From Lachnospiraceae bacterium UBA1759 (GTDB taxonomy: Bacteria > Bacillota > Clostridia > Lachnospirales > Lachnospiraceae), in NCBI GenBank assembly GCA_002315555.1, contig DCHF01000013.1, positions 1,365-38,548 on the forward strand: 37,184 nt of DNA, read 5' to 3'. Position numbers and translations under genes: made by a program. The notes below the pieces were generated by a model. It saw nothing but the letters and a program-made list of their open reading frames with translations. It was not told the DNA's origin and did not search any database. Below, in pieces: positions 23,744 to 31,993 of the stretch. Positions within the stretch are counted from its first letter, which is position 1, and each line of letters begins with the position of its first letter.

Positions 23744-25210
23744 ATGAAGATTTTTCCCGACATGAACGAAGTGAAACGTTTGGCGGAGACCGGTAACTAC
23801 GATGTGGTTCCGGTCAGTACGGAGATCCTTTCCGATAGCTGTACCCCCATCGAGGTCCTGCGGATATTAAAGAATGTTTCCACGCATTGCTATATGCTGG
23901 AATCCGCTCACCAGGATGAAAAATGGGGCCGTTATACGTTCCTCGGCTACGATCCCCGCATGGAGATCACCTGCCTGGACGGAGAGATCAAGGCCGGCAG
24001 CATCCGCGTCAAAACGGACGATCCTTCCGCATTCCTCCGCCAGATTTTGTCAGATTACCGGAGCCCGAGATTTAAAGAGCTCCCTCCTTTTACCGGCGGT
24101 CTCGTCGGATATTTCTCATATGATTATCTCGGGTATCCGGAGCCTTCCGTCCGCGTGGAAGTGGAAGACACCGAAAACTTCCGCGATGTGGACCTGATGC
24201 TTTTTGACAAGGTCATCGCATTCGATAACTTCCGTCAGAAGATCGTCCTGATCGTCAACATGCCGCTTAAGGACATCGAAGTCGGTTACAATAAAGCCGT
24301 TCTGGAGCTTGAACAGTTAAAGAAGCTGCTCCTCACCGGTGAGAAGAAGCAGGAGCCCGCAGGCCGTTTGACCGGCCCGGTCACCCCGTTATTCGATCAC
24401 GATACCTACTGTGCGATGGTCGAACGCGCAAAGCGGTACATCCGTGAAGGCGATATTTTCCAGATCGTCCTTTCCAACCGCCTTTCCGCTCCGTTTGAGG
24501 GCAGCCTGTTAAATACTTACCGCATTCTCCGCACCATCAATCCTTCGCCGTACATGTTCTACTTCTCCGGCACGGATGTGGAAGTCGCCGGTGCTTCACC
24601 GGAGACCCTGGTCAAGCTGGAAAACGGCCGCCTTCATACCTTCCCGCTCGCAGGCACACGCTGGCGCGGCAAGACGGACGAAGAGGACAAGGCCCTGGAA
24701 GAAGAGCTTCTGGCCGATGAAAAGGAACTCGCCGAGCACAACATGCTCGTGGATCTCGGAAGAAACGACCTCGGAAAGATCAGCACCTTCGGTTCGGTCG
24801 AAGTTGAGAAGCTGCATTGCATCCAGCGTTTCTCGCATGTCATGCACATCGGCTCCACCGTCGGCGGCAACATCAGGGATGGCAAAGACGCGCTTGACGC
24901 AGTGGAAGCGGTCCTCCCAGCAGGAACACTTTCCGGTGCACCGAAAATCCGCGCGATGCAGATCATCGGCGAACTCGAAAACAACAAACGCGGTATCTAC
25001 GGCGGTGCCATCGGCTACATCGACTTTGCCGGCAACATGGACACCTGCATCGCGATCCGCATCGCATACAAGAAAAACGGCAAGGTATTTGTGAGAAGCG
25101 GCGGCGGTATCGTCGCGGATTCCGTACCGGACCGTGAGTATCAGGAGACCATCAACAAGGCAAAGGCGGTCCTGAACGCACTGCAGATGGCAGAGGAGGC
25201 GGACGAATGA
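23744..25210 (+). CDS. trpE: Anthranilate synthase component I
   Basis: A 488-residue enzyme that makes anthranilate from chorismate and ammonia (or glutamine via TrpG). Seen: N-terminal domain with the tryptophan feedback-binding motif as MLES (in YMLESAHQDEKWGRY), and the chorismate-binding domain with EGDIFQIVLSNRL, GASPETL, PLAGTRWRG, DLGRNDLGKIS and the Mg-binding GTLSGAPKIRAM. Feedback inhibition by tryptophan is expected from the MLES motif. The ATG at 23744 has a perfect AGGAGG; the frame is open further upstream into the T-box but without a start signal. It overlaps trpG by 4 nt (ATGA). First gene of trpEGDCFBA under T-box control. Confidence 0.97.
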   Translation: MKIFPDMNEVKRLAETGNYDVVPVSTEILSDSCTPIEVLRILKNVSTHCYMLESAHQDEKWGRYTFLGYDPRMEITCLDGEIKAGSIRVKTDDPSAFLRQILSDYRSPRFKELPPFTGGLVGYFSYDYLGYPEPSVRVEVEDTENFRDVDLMLFDKVIAFDNFRQKIVLIVNMPLKDIEVGYNKAVLELEQLKKLLLTGEKKQEPAGRLTGPVTPLFDHDTYCAMVERAKRYIREGDIFQIVLSNRLSAPFEGSLLNTYRILRTINPSPYMFYFSGTDVEVAGASPETLVKLENGRLHTFPLAGTRWRGKTDEEDKALEEELLADEKELAEHNMLVDLGRNDLGKISTFGSVEVEKLHCIQRFSHVMHIGSTVGGNIRDGKDALDAVEAVLPAGTLSGAPKIRAMQIIGELENNKRGIYGGAIGYIDFAGNMDTCIAIRIAYKKNGKVFVRSGGGIVADSVPDREYQETINKAKAVLNALQMAEEADE

Positions 25211-25779
25211 TCTTACTCATCGACAACTACGACAGCTTTTCCTACAATCTGTATCAGCTCATCGGCGAGCTGGATCCGGACATCCGGGTCATCCGTAACG
25301 ACGAGATGACCGTAGAGGAGGTCCGGGCACTGAAGCCGAGCCACATCATCCTGTCCCCGGGACCGGGAAGACCGGAGGATGCGGGCATCATCGTGGAAGC
25401 CGCAAAGACGGTGTGCCGGGAGATCCCGACGTTGGGTGTCTGCCTCGGTCATCAGGCCATCTGCATGGCCTACGGCGCAACGGTCACCTACGCGCGTCAG
25501 CTGATGCACGGCAAACAGTCTGTCGCGACGATGGACACGAACAGCGCGCTGTTCTCCGAATGCTCGGAAAGAACCACGGTCGCGCGTTATCACAGCCTGG
25601 CAGCGGATCCCGATACGATCCCGGATTGTCTTCGGGTCATCGCCCGCACGGACGATGGTGAGGTCATGGCGGTACAGCATCGCGACTATCCGATCTACGG
25701 CGTCCAGTTCCATCCGGAATCCATCATGACTCCGGAAGGAAAGAAGATCCTGGCAGCATTTTTGAAAATCAAAGCATGA
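25207..25779 (+). CDS. trpG: Anthranilate synthase component II (glutamine amidotransferase)
   Basis: A 190-residue class I glutamine amidotransferase that supplies ammonia to TrpE. Seen: DNYDSFSYNL at the N-terminus, oxyanion motif SPGPGRPEDAG, nucleophile Cys in LGVCLGHQAI, and the His-Glu of the triad in GVQFHPESIMT. The protein is stand-alone, not fused to TrpD. Start overlaps the trpE stop by 4 nt, giving coupled translation in equal amounts. It could also serve para-aminobenzoate synthesis, as some TrpG proteins do in species without pabA, but no pab gene is in the window. Confidence 0.97.
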   Translation: MILLIDNYDSFSYNLYQLIGELDPDIRVIRNDEMTVEEVRALKPSHIILSPGPGRPEDAGIIVEAAKTVCREIPTLGVCLGHQAICMAYGATVTYARQLMHGKQSVATMDTNSALFSECSERTTVARYHSLAADPDTIPDCLRVIARTDDGEVMAVQHRDYPIYGVQFHPESIMTPEGKKILAAFLKIKA

Positions 25780-25801
25780 ATATAGAAAGAGGAGAAACAC
25801 A

Positions 25802-26818
25802 ATGATCAAAGAAGCAATCATCAAAATCGTAACCAAGCAGGACCTTTCCTACGATGAAGCTTACACCGTCATGAACGAGATCATGAACGGCGAGACCACC
25901 CCCACTCAGAATGCGGCGTTCCTGGCGGCCCTTTCAACAAAGAGCACCAAGGCGGAGACCATTGATGAGATCATGGGATGTGCGGCAGCCATGCGCGAGC
26001 ACGCGACTCCGGGCGAACTGGACTCCGAGGTCCTGGAGATCGTCGGTACCGGCGGTGACGGCGCCCACAGCTTCAACATTTCCACGACCGCAGCCTTTGT
26101 GATCGCCGCAACCGGCATCAAGGTCGCAAAGCACGGCAACCGCGCAGCTTCTTCCCTGAGCGGCACGGCGGACTGCCAGGAAGCGCTCGGCGCAAACATC
26201 CAGCAGGATCCGGAAAAGTGTAAGGAGCTCATCGAAAAGGTCGGCATGTGTTTCTTCTTTGCACAGAAGTATCACGCATCCATGAAGTACGTCGGCGCCA
26301 TTCGTAAGGAACTGGGCTTCCGTACCGTATTCAACATCCTCGGCCCGTTAACGAACCCCGGAAAGCCCACCTATCAGCTGCTCGGTGTTTATGACGAAGC
26401 CCTGGTCGAGCCGCTGGCACGTGTTATGAACGGCCTCGGCGTAAAGCGCGGTCTGGTCGTTTACGGCCAGGACAAGCTCGATGAGATCTCCGCAAGCGCA
26501 CCGACCACGGTCTGCGAATTTGAGGACGGCATTTACAAGAATTATGTGATCGCGCCGGAGAATTTCGGTCTGGAACGCTGCACGAAGGAAGATCTTGTGG
26601 GCGGCACTCCTGCGGAGAACGCGGAGATCACCAAAGCGGTACTGAACGGCGAGCAGGGCCCGAGAAGAACGGCGGTCCTTCTGAATGCGGGTGCTGCGAT
26701 CTATATCGGCGGAAAGGCAGCCACGCTGGCAGAGGGTATCCGTGTTGCGGCGGAAATGATCGATTCCGGTAAGGCAATGGCAGTTCTCAGCGCCTATGTT
26801 GAGGAGACCAATAAATGA
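25802..26818 (+). CDS. trpD: Anthranilate phosphoribosyltransferase
   Basis: A 338-residue enzyme joining anthranilate to PRPP in tryptophan synthesis. Seen: N-terminal helical domain with the family sequence ETTPTQNAAFLAAL, the PRPP-binding GTGGDGAHSFNISTT, KHGNRAASSLSG (anthranilate/PRPP channel), and LGPLTNPGKPTYQLLGVY. Normal length. It has an AGAGGAG ribosome site 22 nt after trpG and overlaps trpC by 4 nt. No sign of alteration. Confidence 0.97.
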   Translation: MIKEAIIKIVTKQDLSYDEAYTVMNEIMNGETTPTQNAAFLAALSTKSTKAETIDEIMGCAAAMREHATPGELDSEVLEIVGTGGDGAHSFNISTTAAFVIAATGIKVAKHGNRAASSLSGTADCQEALGANIQQDPEKCKELIEKVGMCFFFAQKYHASMKYVGAIRKELGFRTVFNILGPLTNPGKPTYQLLGVYDEALVEPLARVMNGLGVKRGLVVYGQDKLDEISASAPTTVCEFEDGIYKNYVIAPENFGLERCTKEDLVGGTPAENAEITKAVLNGEQGPRRTAVLLNAGAAIYIGGKAATLAEGIRVAAEMIDSGKAMAVLSAYVEETNK

Positions 26819-27609
26819 CGATCCTGGATGAGATCGCCGGATATGCCCGCCTCCGCGTGGAAGAGGACAAAAAGACGGTCACGCTGAGCGAAATTAAAAA
26901 GCGCTGCGAAGAGAAGCGGAAGGCGGAGACGGACGTACGGGACCACCGGTTTCTGGAAGCTCTGAAGCGGCCCGGCATGAGCTTCATCTCCGAGGTGAAG
27001 AAAGCATCGCCCTCCAAGGGCCTGATCTCTCCGGATTTCCCGTATCTTGAGATCGCGGCCTCGTACGAGGAAGCCGGAACGGATTGCATCTCGTGTCTCA
27101 CGGAGCCCAGGTGGTTCCTGGGCTCGGATGAGATTTTTTGTGAGATCCGCTCGACGGTCGATGTCCCGATGATCCGCAAGGACTTCACCGTCGATGAATA
27201 CCAGATCTACCAGGCGTACCTGATGGGCGCAAACGCGGTGCTTCTGATCTGCTCGATCCTCGATGAGGAAACAGTCCGGAACTATCGGGTCCTGGCGGAA
27301 AGCCTCGGCATGGACGCCCTCGTGGAGACCCATGACGAAGAGGAGATCAGAGCCGCGGTCCGGGCCGGTGCGAAGATCATCGGCGTCAACAACCGGAACC
27401 TGAAGGATTTTACCGTGGATTTTTCCAACGCGGAACGCCTGCGGGCACTGATCCCGGAGGACAAGGTCTATGTCGCGGAGAGCGGAGTCAAGGGACCGGA
27501 GGATATCCGGATCCTGAAAAAGATCGGTGCCGATGCGGTGCTGATCGGCGAGACGCTGATGCGCGCGGATGATAAAAAAGCGATGCTGGATGCGCTCCGG
27601 AATGCGTGA
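26815..27609 (+). CDS. trpC: Indole-3-glycerol phosphate synthase
   Basis: A 264-residue TIM-barrel enzyme that closes the indole ring from carboxyphenylamino-deoxyribulose phosphate. Seen: catalytic Lys region ISEVKKASPSKG, MIRKDFTVDEYQIYQA, the Glu in ALVETHDEEE, GVNNRNLKDF, and phosphate-binding ESGVKGPEDI and GADAVLIGETLM. It starts inside the trpD stop (ATGA overlap) and is a separate protein from TrpF, unlike the E. coli fusion. Confidence 0.97.
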   Translation: MTILDEIAGYARLRVEEDKKTVTLSEIKKRCEEKRKAETDVRDHRFLEALKRPGMSFISEVKKASPSKGLISPDFPYLEIAASYEEAGTDCISCLTEPRWFLGSDEIFCEIRSTVDVPMIRKDFTVDEYQIYQAYLMGANAVLLICSILDEETVRNYRVLAESLGMDALVETHDEEEIRAAVRAGAKIIGVNNRNLKDFTVDFSNAERLRALIPEDKVYVAESGVKGPEDIRILKKIGADAVLIGETLMRADDKKAMLDALRNA

Positions 27610-27616
27610 GGGCGAT

Positions 27617-28219
27617 ATGAAGATCAAGATCTGCGGCATTTACCGCGAAGAGGATATTGCGATCGTGAATGAGGCACGGCCGGACTATTTCGGTATGGTG
27701 CTGAATTTCCCGAAGTCGCACAGGAGCGTAACGCAGGAAGAGGCCCTGCGGTTGAGAGCGGGCATCGACCGGAAAATTCCGGCCGTCGGTGTGACGGTGG
27801 ATCTTCCGATGGAGGAACTCATCGCACTTGCAGCGAGCGGGTGCATTGACATCCTGCAGCTTCACGGGCATGAGAATCCGGAGATGATCCGGGAGCTCCG
27901 CGAAAAGACCGGAAAGCCGGTCTGGAAGGCCTTTAAGATCCGGAGCGAAGCGGATCTTCGGGAGGCGGTGGAAAGCCCTGCGGATAAGATCCTGCTCGAC
28001 AACGGGTACGGCACCGGGGAGACCTTTGACTGGACGATGGTCGGCACCATCGACCGTCCGTTTATTCTTGCGGGAGGAATTCGGGAAGATAACATTTACA
28101 AGGCTTTTGAGATGATGAGACCTGAAATGTTTGATATTTCTTCCGGCGTAGAGACGGACAAGAAGAAAGACAGGGAAAAAGTGATCCGCATCGTGGAAAA
28201 CGTGCGGAGAATGGTATAA
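27617..28219 (+). CDS. trpF: Phosphoribosylanthranilate isomerase
   Basis: A 200-residue TIM-barrel isomerase (Amadori rearrangement of phosphoribosylanthranilate). Seen: MKIKICGI with the catalytic Cys, the YFGMVLNFPKSHRSVT phosphate-side sequence, LQLHGHENPE, the catalytic Asp in ILLDNGYGTGETFDW, and LAGGIREDN with FDISSGVETD. Start: ATG 27617 with GAGGG upstream; ATG 27602 and earlier Mets overlap trpC and lack a good site. Seven nt separate it from the trpC stop. Confidence 0.96.
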   Translation: MKIKICGIYREEDIAIVNEARPDYFGMVLNFPKSHRSVTQEEALRLRAGIDRKIPAVGVTVDLPMEELIALAASGCIDILQLHGHENPEMIRELREKTGKPVWKAFKIRSEADLREAVESPADKILLDNGYGTGETFDWTMVGTIDRPFILAGGIREDNIYKAFEMMRPEMFDISSGVETDKKKDREKVIRIVENVRRMV

Positions 28220-28233
28220 AGAGGAGGAATAAC

Positions 28234-29418
28234 ATGTCAAACGGAAGATTTGGTATCCATGGCGGACAGTACATTCCGGAGACTTTGATGAATGCGGTCA
28301 TCGAACTGGAGAAGGCCTATGACCACTACAAGAACGATCCGGAATTCAACAAAGAACTGTCGGAGCTTTTTAACGAGTACGCGGGACGTCCTTCCCGTCT
28401 GTACTATGCGGAGAAGATGACAAAGGATCTGGGCGGCGCAAAGATCTATTTAAAGCGTGAGGATCTGAACCATACCGGCGCGCATAAGATCAATAACGTA
28501 CTCGGCCAGGCCCTGCTTGCAAAGAAGATGGGAAAGACCCGTCTCATCGCGGAGACCGGTGCGGGACAGCACGGTGTTGCGACCGCAACGGCGGCTGCAC
28601 TGATGGGCATGGAGTGCGTGGTATTCATGGGTGAAGAGGACACCAAGCGTCAGGCACTCAATGTTTACCGCATGCGTCTTCTGGGCGCGGAGGTCATTCC
28701 GGTCACGTCCGGTACGGCTACGTTAAAGGATGCGGTATCCGAGGCCATGCGTGAGTGGACCTCCCGCATCGACGATACGCATTACTGCCTGGGCTCCGTC
28801 ATGGGCCCGCATCCGTTCCCGACCATCGTCCGTGATTTCCAGGCGGTGATCTCCAGGGAAACAAAGGAACAGATGCTGGAGAAGGAAGGTCGTCTTCCGG
28901 ATGCCGTGATCGCCTGCGTGGGAGGCGGCTCCAATGCCATCGGCTCCTTCTACAACTTCATTGAGGACGAAGGCGTTGCGCTGTACGGCTGTGAAGCAGC
29001 CGGCAGAGGCATCGACACCTTTGAGACCGCAGCGACCGTCAATACCGGCCGTATCGGCATTTTCCACGGCATGAAGTCTTACTTCTGCCAGGATGAGTAT
29101 GGCCAGATCGCTCCGGTATACTCCATCTCCGCCGGCCTGGATTATCCCGGTGTCGGCCCCGAGCATGCTTATCTGAATGACATCGGCAGAGCAAAATACG
29201 TTCCGGTCACGGACGATGAAGCCGTTGACGCCTTTGAATACCTTGCAAAGACCGAGGGCATCATCCCCGCCATCGAATCCGCGCATGCGGTCGCTTATGC
29301 CATGAAGCTGGCACCGACCATGGACAAGGACAAGATCATCGTCATCACGATCTCCGGACGCGGTGACAAGGACTGTGCGGCCATTGCACGCTACAGAGGG
29401 GAGGACATCTATGAGTAA
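28234..29418 (+). CDS. trpB: Tryptophan synthase beta chain
   Basis: A 394-residue PLP enzyme condensing indole with serine. Seen: FGIHGGQYIPETL at the N-terminus, PLP-lysine motif LNHTGAHKINN, ETGAGQHGVATATAAAL, the phosphate-binding GGGSNAIGSF, and the C-terminal SGRGDKD. This is the standard TrpB1 type that works with TrpA. A GAGGAGG-like site 10 nt upstream drives it, and its last 8 nt overlap trpA, so the two subunits are coupled. Confidence 0.97.
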   Translation: MSNGRFGIHGGQYIPETLMNAVIELEKAYDHYKNDPEFNKELSELFNEYAGRPSRLYYAEKMTKDLGGAKIYLKREDLNHTGAHKINNVLGQALLAKKMGKTRLIAETGAGQHGVATATAAALMGMECVVFMGEEDTKRQALNVYRMRLLGAEVIPVTSGTATLKDAVSEAMREWTSRIDDTHYCLGSVMGPHPFPTIVRDFQAVISRETKEQMLEKEGRLPDAVIACVGGGSNAIGSFYNFIEDEGVALYGCEAAGRGIDTFETAATVNTGRIGIFHGMKSYFCQDEYGQIAPVYSISAGLDYPGVGPEHAYLNDIGRAKYVPVTDDEAVDAFEYLAKTEGIIPAIESAHAVAYAMKLAPTMDKDKIIVITISGRGDKDCAAIARYRGEDIYE

Positions 29419-30181
29419 TATCAGAAAAGCGTTTGAAAACGGAAAGGCATTCATTGCATTCATCACCTGCGGCGATCCGGACCTCGAGACTACGATCGAA
29501 GCGGTAAAGGCCATGGAAGAAGCCGGCGCGGACCTGATCGAGCTCGGCATTCCCTTCTCCGATCCCACAGCGGAAGGCCCGGTCATCCAGGGCGCGAACA
29601 TCCGCGCGCTGGCAGGCGGCGTGACCACGGACAAGATCTTTGACATGGTGCGCGAGCTTCGAAAGACCGTGAAGATCCCGATGGTCTTCATGACCTATGC
29701 AAACGTCGTGTTCTCCTACGGAACCGAGCGTTTTGTGAAATCCTGTCGGGAGATCGGTATCGACGGCATCATCCTTCCGGATGTTCCGTATGAAGAAAAG
29801 GCCGATTTCAAGCCTACCTGCGATACTTACGGCGTGGATCTGATCTCCCTGATCGCACCGACTTCGGAAAACCGCATCTCCATGATCGCGGGCGATGCCG
29901 ACGGCTTCCTCTATGTGGTATCCTCCCTCGGCGTTACCGGTGTCCGTTCCGATATCACGACCGACCTCGGCAGCATGGCGGAGCTGGTACGTGCCAGCGC
30001 GAAGGTGCCCAGTGCCATCGGCTTCGGTATCTCCACCCCGGAACAGGCCAGGAAGATGAGCGGATATGCAGACGGTGTCATCGTCGGTTCCGCGATCATC
30101 AAGATCCTGGAAAAGTACGGAAAAGAAGCAGTTCCGCACATTGCGGAATATGTAAAGAGCATGAAGGATGCGATCCGCTGA
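29411..30181 (+). CDS. trpA: Tryptophan synthase alpha chain
   Basis: A 256-residue TIM-barrel subunit releasing indole from indole-3-glycerol phosphate. Seen: FITCGDPDLETT, the catalytic Glu and Asp in ELGIPFSDPTAEGPVIQ, GIILPDVPYEE, LIAPTSENRI, SLGVTGVRSDI and GFGISTPEQA. Start at ATG 29411 inside the trpB end (8-nt overlap; GAGG upstream); the longer frame begins deep inside trpB. Last gene of the operon, followed by a terminator. Confidence 0.97.
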   Translation: MSNIRKAFENGKAFIAFITCGDPDLETTIEAVKAMEEAGADLIELGIPFSDPTAEGPVIQGANIRALAGGVTTDKIFDMVRELRKTVKIPMVFMTYANVVFSYGTERFVKSCREIGIDGIILPDVPYEEKADFKPTCDTYGVDLISLIAPTSENRISMIAGDADGFLYVVSSLGVTGVRSDITTDLGSMAELVRASAKVPSAIGFGISTPEQARKMSGYADGVIVGSAIIKILEKYGKEAVPHIAEYVKSMKDAIR

Positions 30182-30209
30182 GATCCGTCCGGTGCAGTAT
30201 AAAAACAGG

Positions 30210-30239
30210 CAGTGCGTTCCTTCGGGGACGCACTGTTTT
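30210..30239 (+). terminator. Terminator of the trp operon
   Basis: CAGTGCGT (30210-30217) and ACGCACTG (30228-30235) with further inner pairing around a TTCG loop, then four T. It lies 28 nt after trpA. Confidence 0.88.
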
Positions 30240-30241
30240 AT

Positions 30242-30270
30242 TTGACTTTATTACAGTAAAGCGTTATACT
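30242..30270 (+). promoter_or_regulatory. Promoter of proC
   Basis: TTGACT (30242-30247), 17 nt, TATACT (30265-30270): near-consensus, right after the trp terminator and 57 nt before the proC ATG. No T-box or other riboswitch was seen in this short leader. Confidence 0.82.
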
Positions 30271-30327
30271 GAAGGTTGCTGTCGGTGACGGCACAAAATG
30301 AATTTATACCGGCAGGGGGAGAGCATT

Positions 30328-31149
30328 ATGTTCAAGTCGATCGGATTTATCGGAACGGGAAACATGGGAAGCGCAGTTGCGACGGCGGCGGTGAAGAGCG
30401 GCCGTGCGGAAAGCATTCTTCTTGCAAATAAAACAATGGCAAAAGCGGAAAAGGTGGCGGCGGAGCTGAAAGCGTCCGGAACGGCCATGGAGATCCGCAC
30501 GGCCGCGAACAGTGAGATCGCGCAGAAATGTGACCTGATCTTCCTCGGCGTCAAGCCGCAGATGATGACGGACATGCTCGCGGGTATTCAGACGGAGCTT
30601 GCGGAGCGAGATGACCGCTTTGTGCTGTGCACGATGGCGGCGGGCCTTACCTGCGAACACATTGCCGAGCTGGCGGGCGGAACGTACCCGGTGCTCCGCA
30701 TCATGCCGAATACGCCGGCGTCCATCGGCCACGGCGTGATCCAGTACTGCGGAAAGAACGTATCGGAGGAGGAGCTTTCGGAGCTTCAGACGATCCTTAC
30801 TCCGGCGGGACAGGTGGTCCGCGTGGAGGAGCGGTTGATCGATGCGGCATCGGCAGTGTCCGGCTGCGGTCCGGCCTTTGCCTACATGTTTGCCGAGGCT
30901 CTTGCGGACGGCGGTGTGGCATGCGGCCTCCCGCGTGCACAGGCGCTCACCTTTGCGGCGGGCATGCTGGAAGGCGCGGCGGAGCTTCTTTTGGAATCCG
31001 GTAAGCACCCGGGCGAACTCAAGGACGCGGTATGCTCTCCGGGCGGTTCCACGATCCAGGGCGTTCGCAAGCTGGAGGAAGCCGGCTTCCGCGGTGCGGT
31101 GATCGATGCGGTCATCGCGGCTTATGAAAAGACGCTGAGTTTTAAATAA
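30328..31149 (+). CDS. proC: Pyrroline-5-carboxylate reductase
   Basis: A 273-residue NAD(P)H-dependent enzyme making proline in the last step of the pathway. Seen: Rossmann motif GFIGTGNMGSAV at the N-terminus, FLGVKPQ, MPNTPASIGHG, and the C-terminal helical region SGCGPAFAYMFAEALADG with DAVCSPGGSTIQGV. ATG 30328 has GGGGGAGAG upstream; an earlier Met in the frame lacks one. First of three proline genes in order proC-proB-proA. Confidence 0.97.
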   Translation: MFKSIGFIGTGNMGSAVATAAVKSGRAESILLANKTMAKAEKVAAELKASGTAMEIRTAANSEIAQKCDLIFLGVKPQMMTDMLAGIQTELAERDDRFVLCTMAAGLTCEHIAELAGGTYPVLRIMPNTPASIGHGVIQYCGKNVSEEELSELQTILTPAGQVVRVEERLIDAASAVSGCGPAFAYMFAEALADGGVACGLPRAQALTFAAGMLEGAAELLLESGKHPGELKDAVCSPGGSTIQGVRKLEEAGFRGAVIDAVIAAYEKTLSFK

Positions 31150-31163
31150 GACAGAAAAACGGT

Positions 31164-31201
31164 GTGATCCCGCTCCGGGGCTCTGTGTCCCCGGGGATCA
31201 C
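31164..31201 (+). other. Long GC-rich hairpin between proC and proB
   Basis: GTGATCC (31164-31170) pairs with GGATCAC (31195-31201) and CCGGGG (31175-31180) with CCCCGG (31189-31194), around an 8-nt loop. AAAAGTAAGG, with the proB ribosome site, follows; there is no T-run, so it is not a normal terminator in this direction. It may set the proC:proB ratio or protect an RNA end. Confidence 0.6.
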
Positions 31202-31221
31202 AAAAGTAAGGATAAACGATT

Positions 31222-31992
31222 ATGAGAATTGTCATCAAAGTGGGAACCTCCACGCTGGCACATGCCTCCGGACATGTGAACATCCGCCATATGGAGCTTC
31301 TTGTCAAAGTCCTTTCGGACCTGAAAAATGCCGGCCACGAGATCATTCTGGTGTCTTCCGGCGCCATCGCCATGGGTGTAGGCAAAATGAACCTTGCGGG
31401 CAAACCGGACGATATCCCCGGCAAGCAGGCCGTCGCCGCTGTCGGTCAGTGCGAGCTCATGTATACCTATGACCGCATGTTTTCCGAGTATAATCACACG
31501 GTCGCGCAGATCCTTCTGACCGCGGACGATGTGGAGAACGATGTGCGCCGCGCCAATTTCGAAAACACGATGGAGCGCCTTCTTGCGCTGCGCGTGCTGC
31601 CCATCATTAATGAGAACGATACCATCGCCACCGCGGAGATCAAGGTGGGCGATAACGATACGCTGGCAGCCATCGTGGCGGAGTCCGTGAACGCGGACCT
31701 TCTGGTGCTGCTTTCCGACATCGAAGGTCTGTACACCGCAAATCCCCGCGAGGATGAGTCGGCGGTGCTGATCCCGGTCGTCAACGAGGTCACCCCGGAG
31801 ATCGAGGCCCTGGGCGGCGGAGAGGGCTCCGCGCTCGGAACCGGCGGTATGATCACCAAATTAAGAGCGGCAAAGCGTGTCAACGAAAAGGGCTGTGACA
31901 TGGTCATCATGAACGGCGAAAACGCGAACCTGCTCTATGATCTTCTGGAGGGAAAGGCCATCGGCACACGTTTCCTCGGAAAGAAGGCGTGA
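31222..31992 (+). CDS. proB: Glutamate 5-kinase, short form without PUA domain
   Basis: A 256-residue amino acid kinase starting proline synthesis by phosphorylating glutamate. Seen: IVIKVGTSTL, LVSSGAIAMGVGKM, INENDTIAT, FGDND-like VGDNDTLAAIVA, LLSDIEGLYTANPRED, and GTGGMITKLRAA. Length stops after the kinase domain; the E. coli enzyme (~367) has a C-terminal PUA domain that is missing here. The one-domain form is usual in several Firmicutes and still active; the next gene starts 1 nt later, so the short end is not a truncation with leftovers. ATG preceded by AAGGA. Confidence 0.96.
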   Translation: MRIVIKVGTSTLAHASGHVNIRHMELLVKVLSDLKNAGHEIILVSSGAIAMGVGKMNLAGKPDDIPGKQAVAAVGQCELMYTYDRMFSEYNHTVAQILLTADDVENDVRRANFENTMERLLALRVLPIINENDTIATAEIKVGDNDTLAAIVAESVNADLLVLLSDIEGLYTANPREDESAVLIPVVNEVTPEIEALGGGEGSALGTGGMITKLRAAKRVNEKGCDMVIMNGENANLLYDLLEGKAIGTRFLGKKA

Positions 31993-31993
31993 C

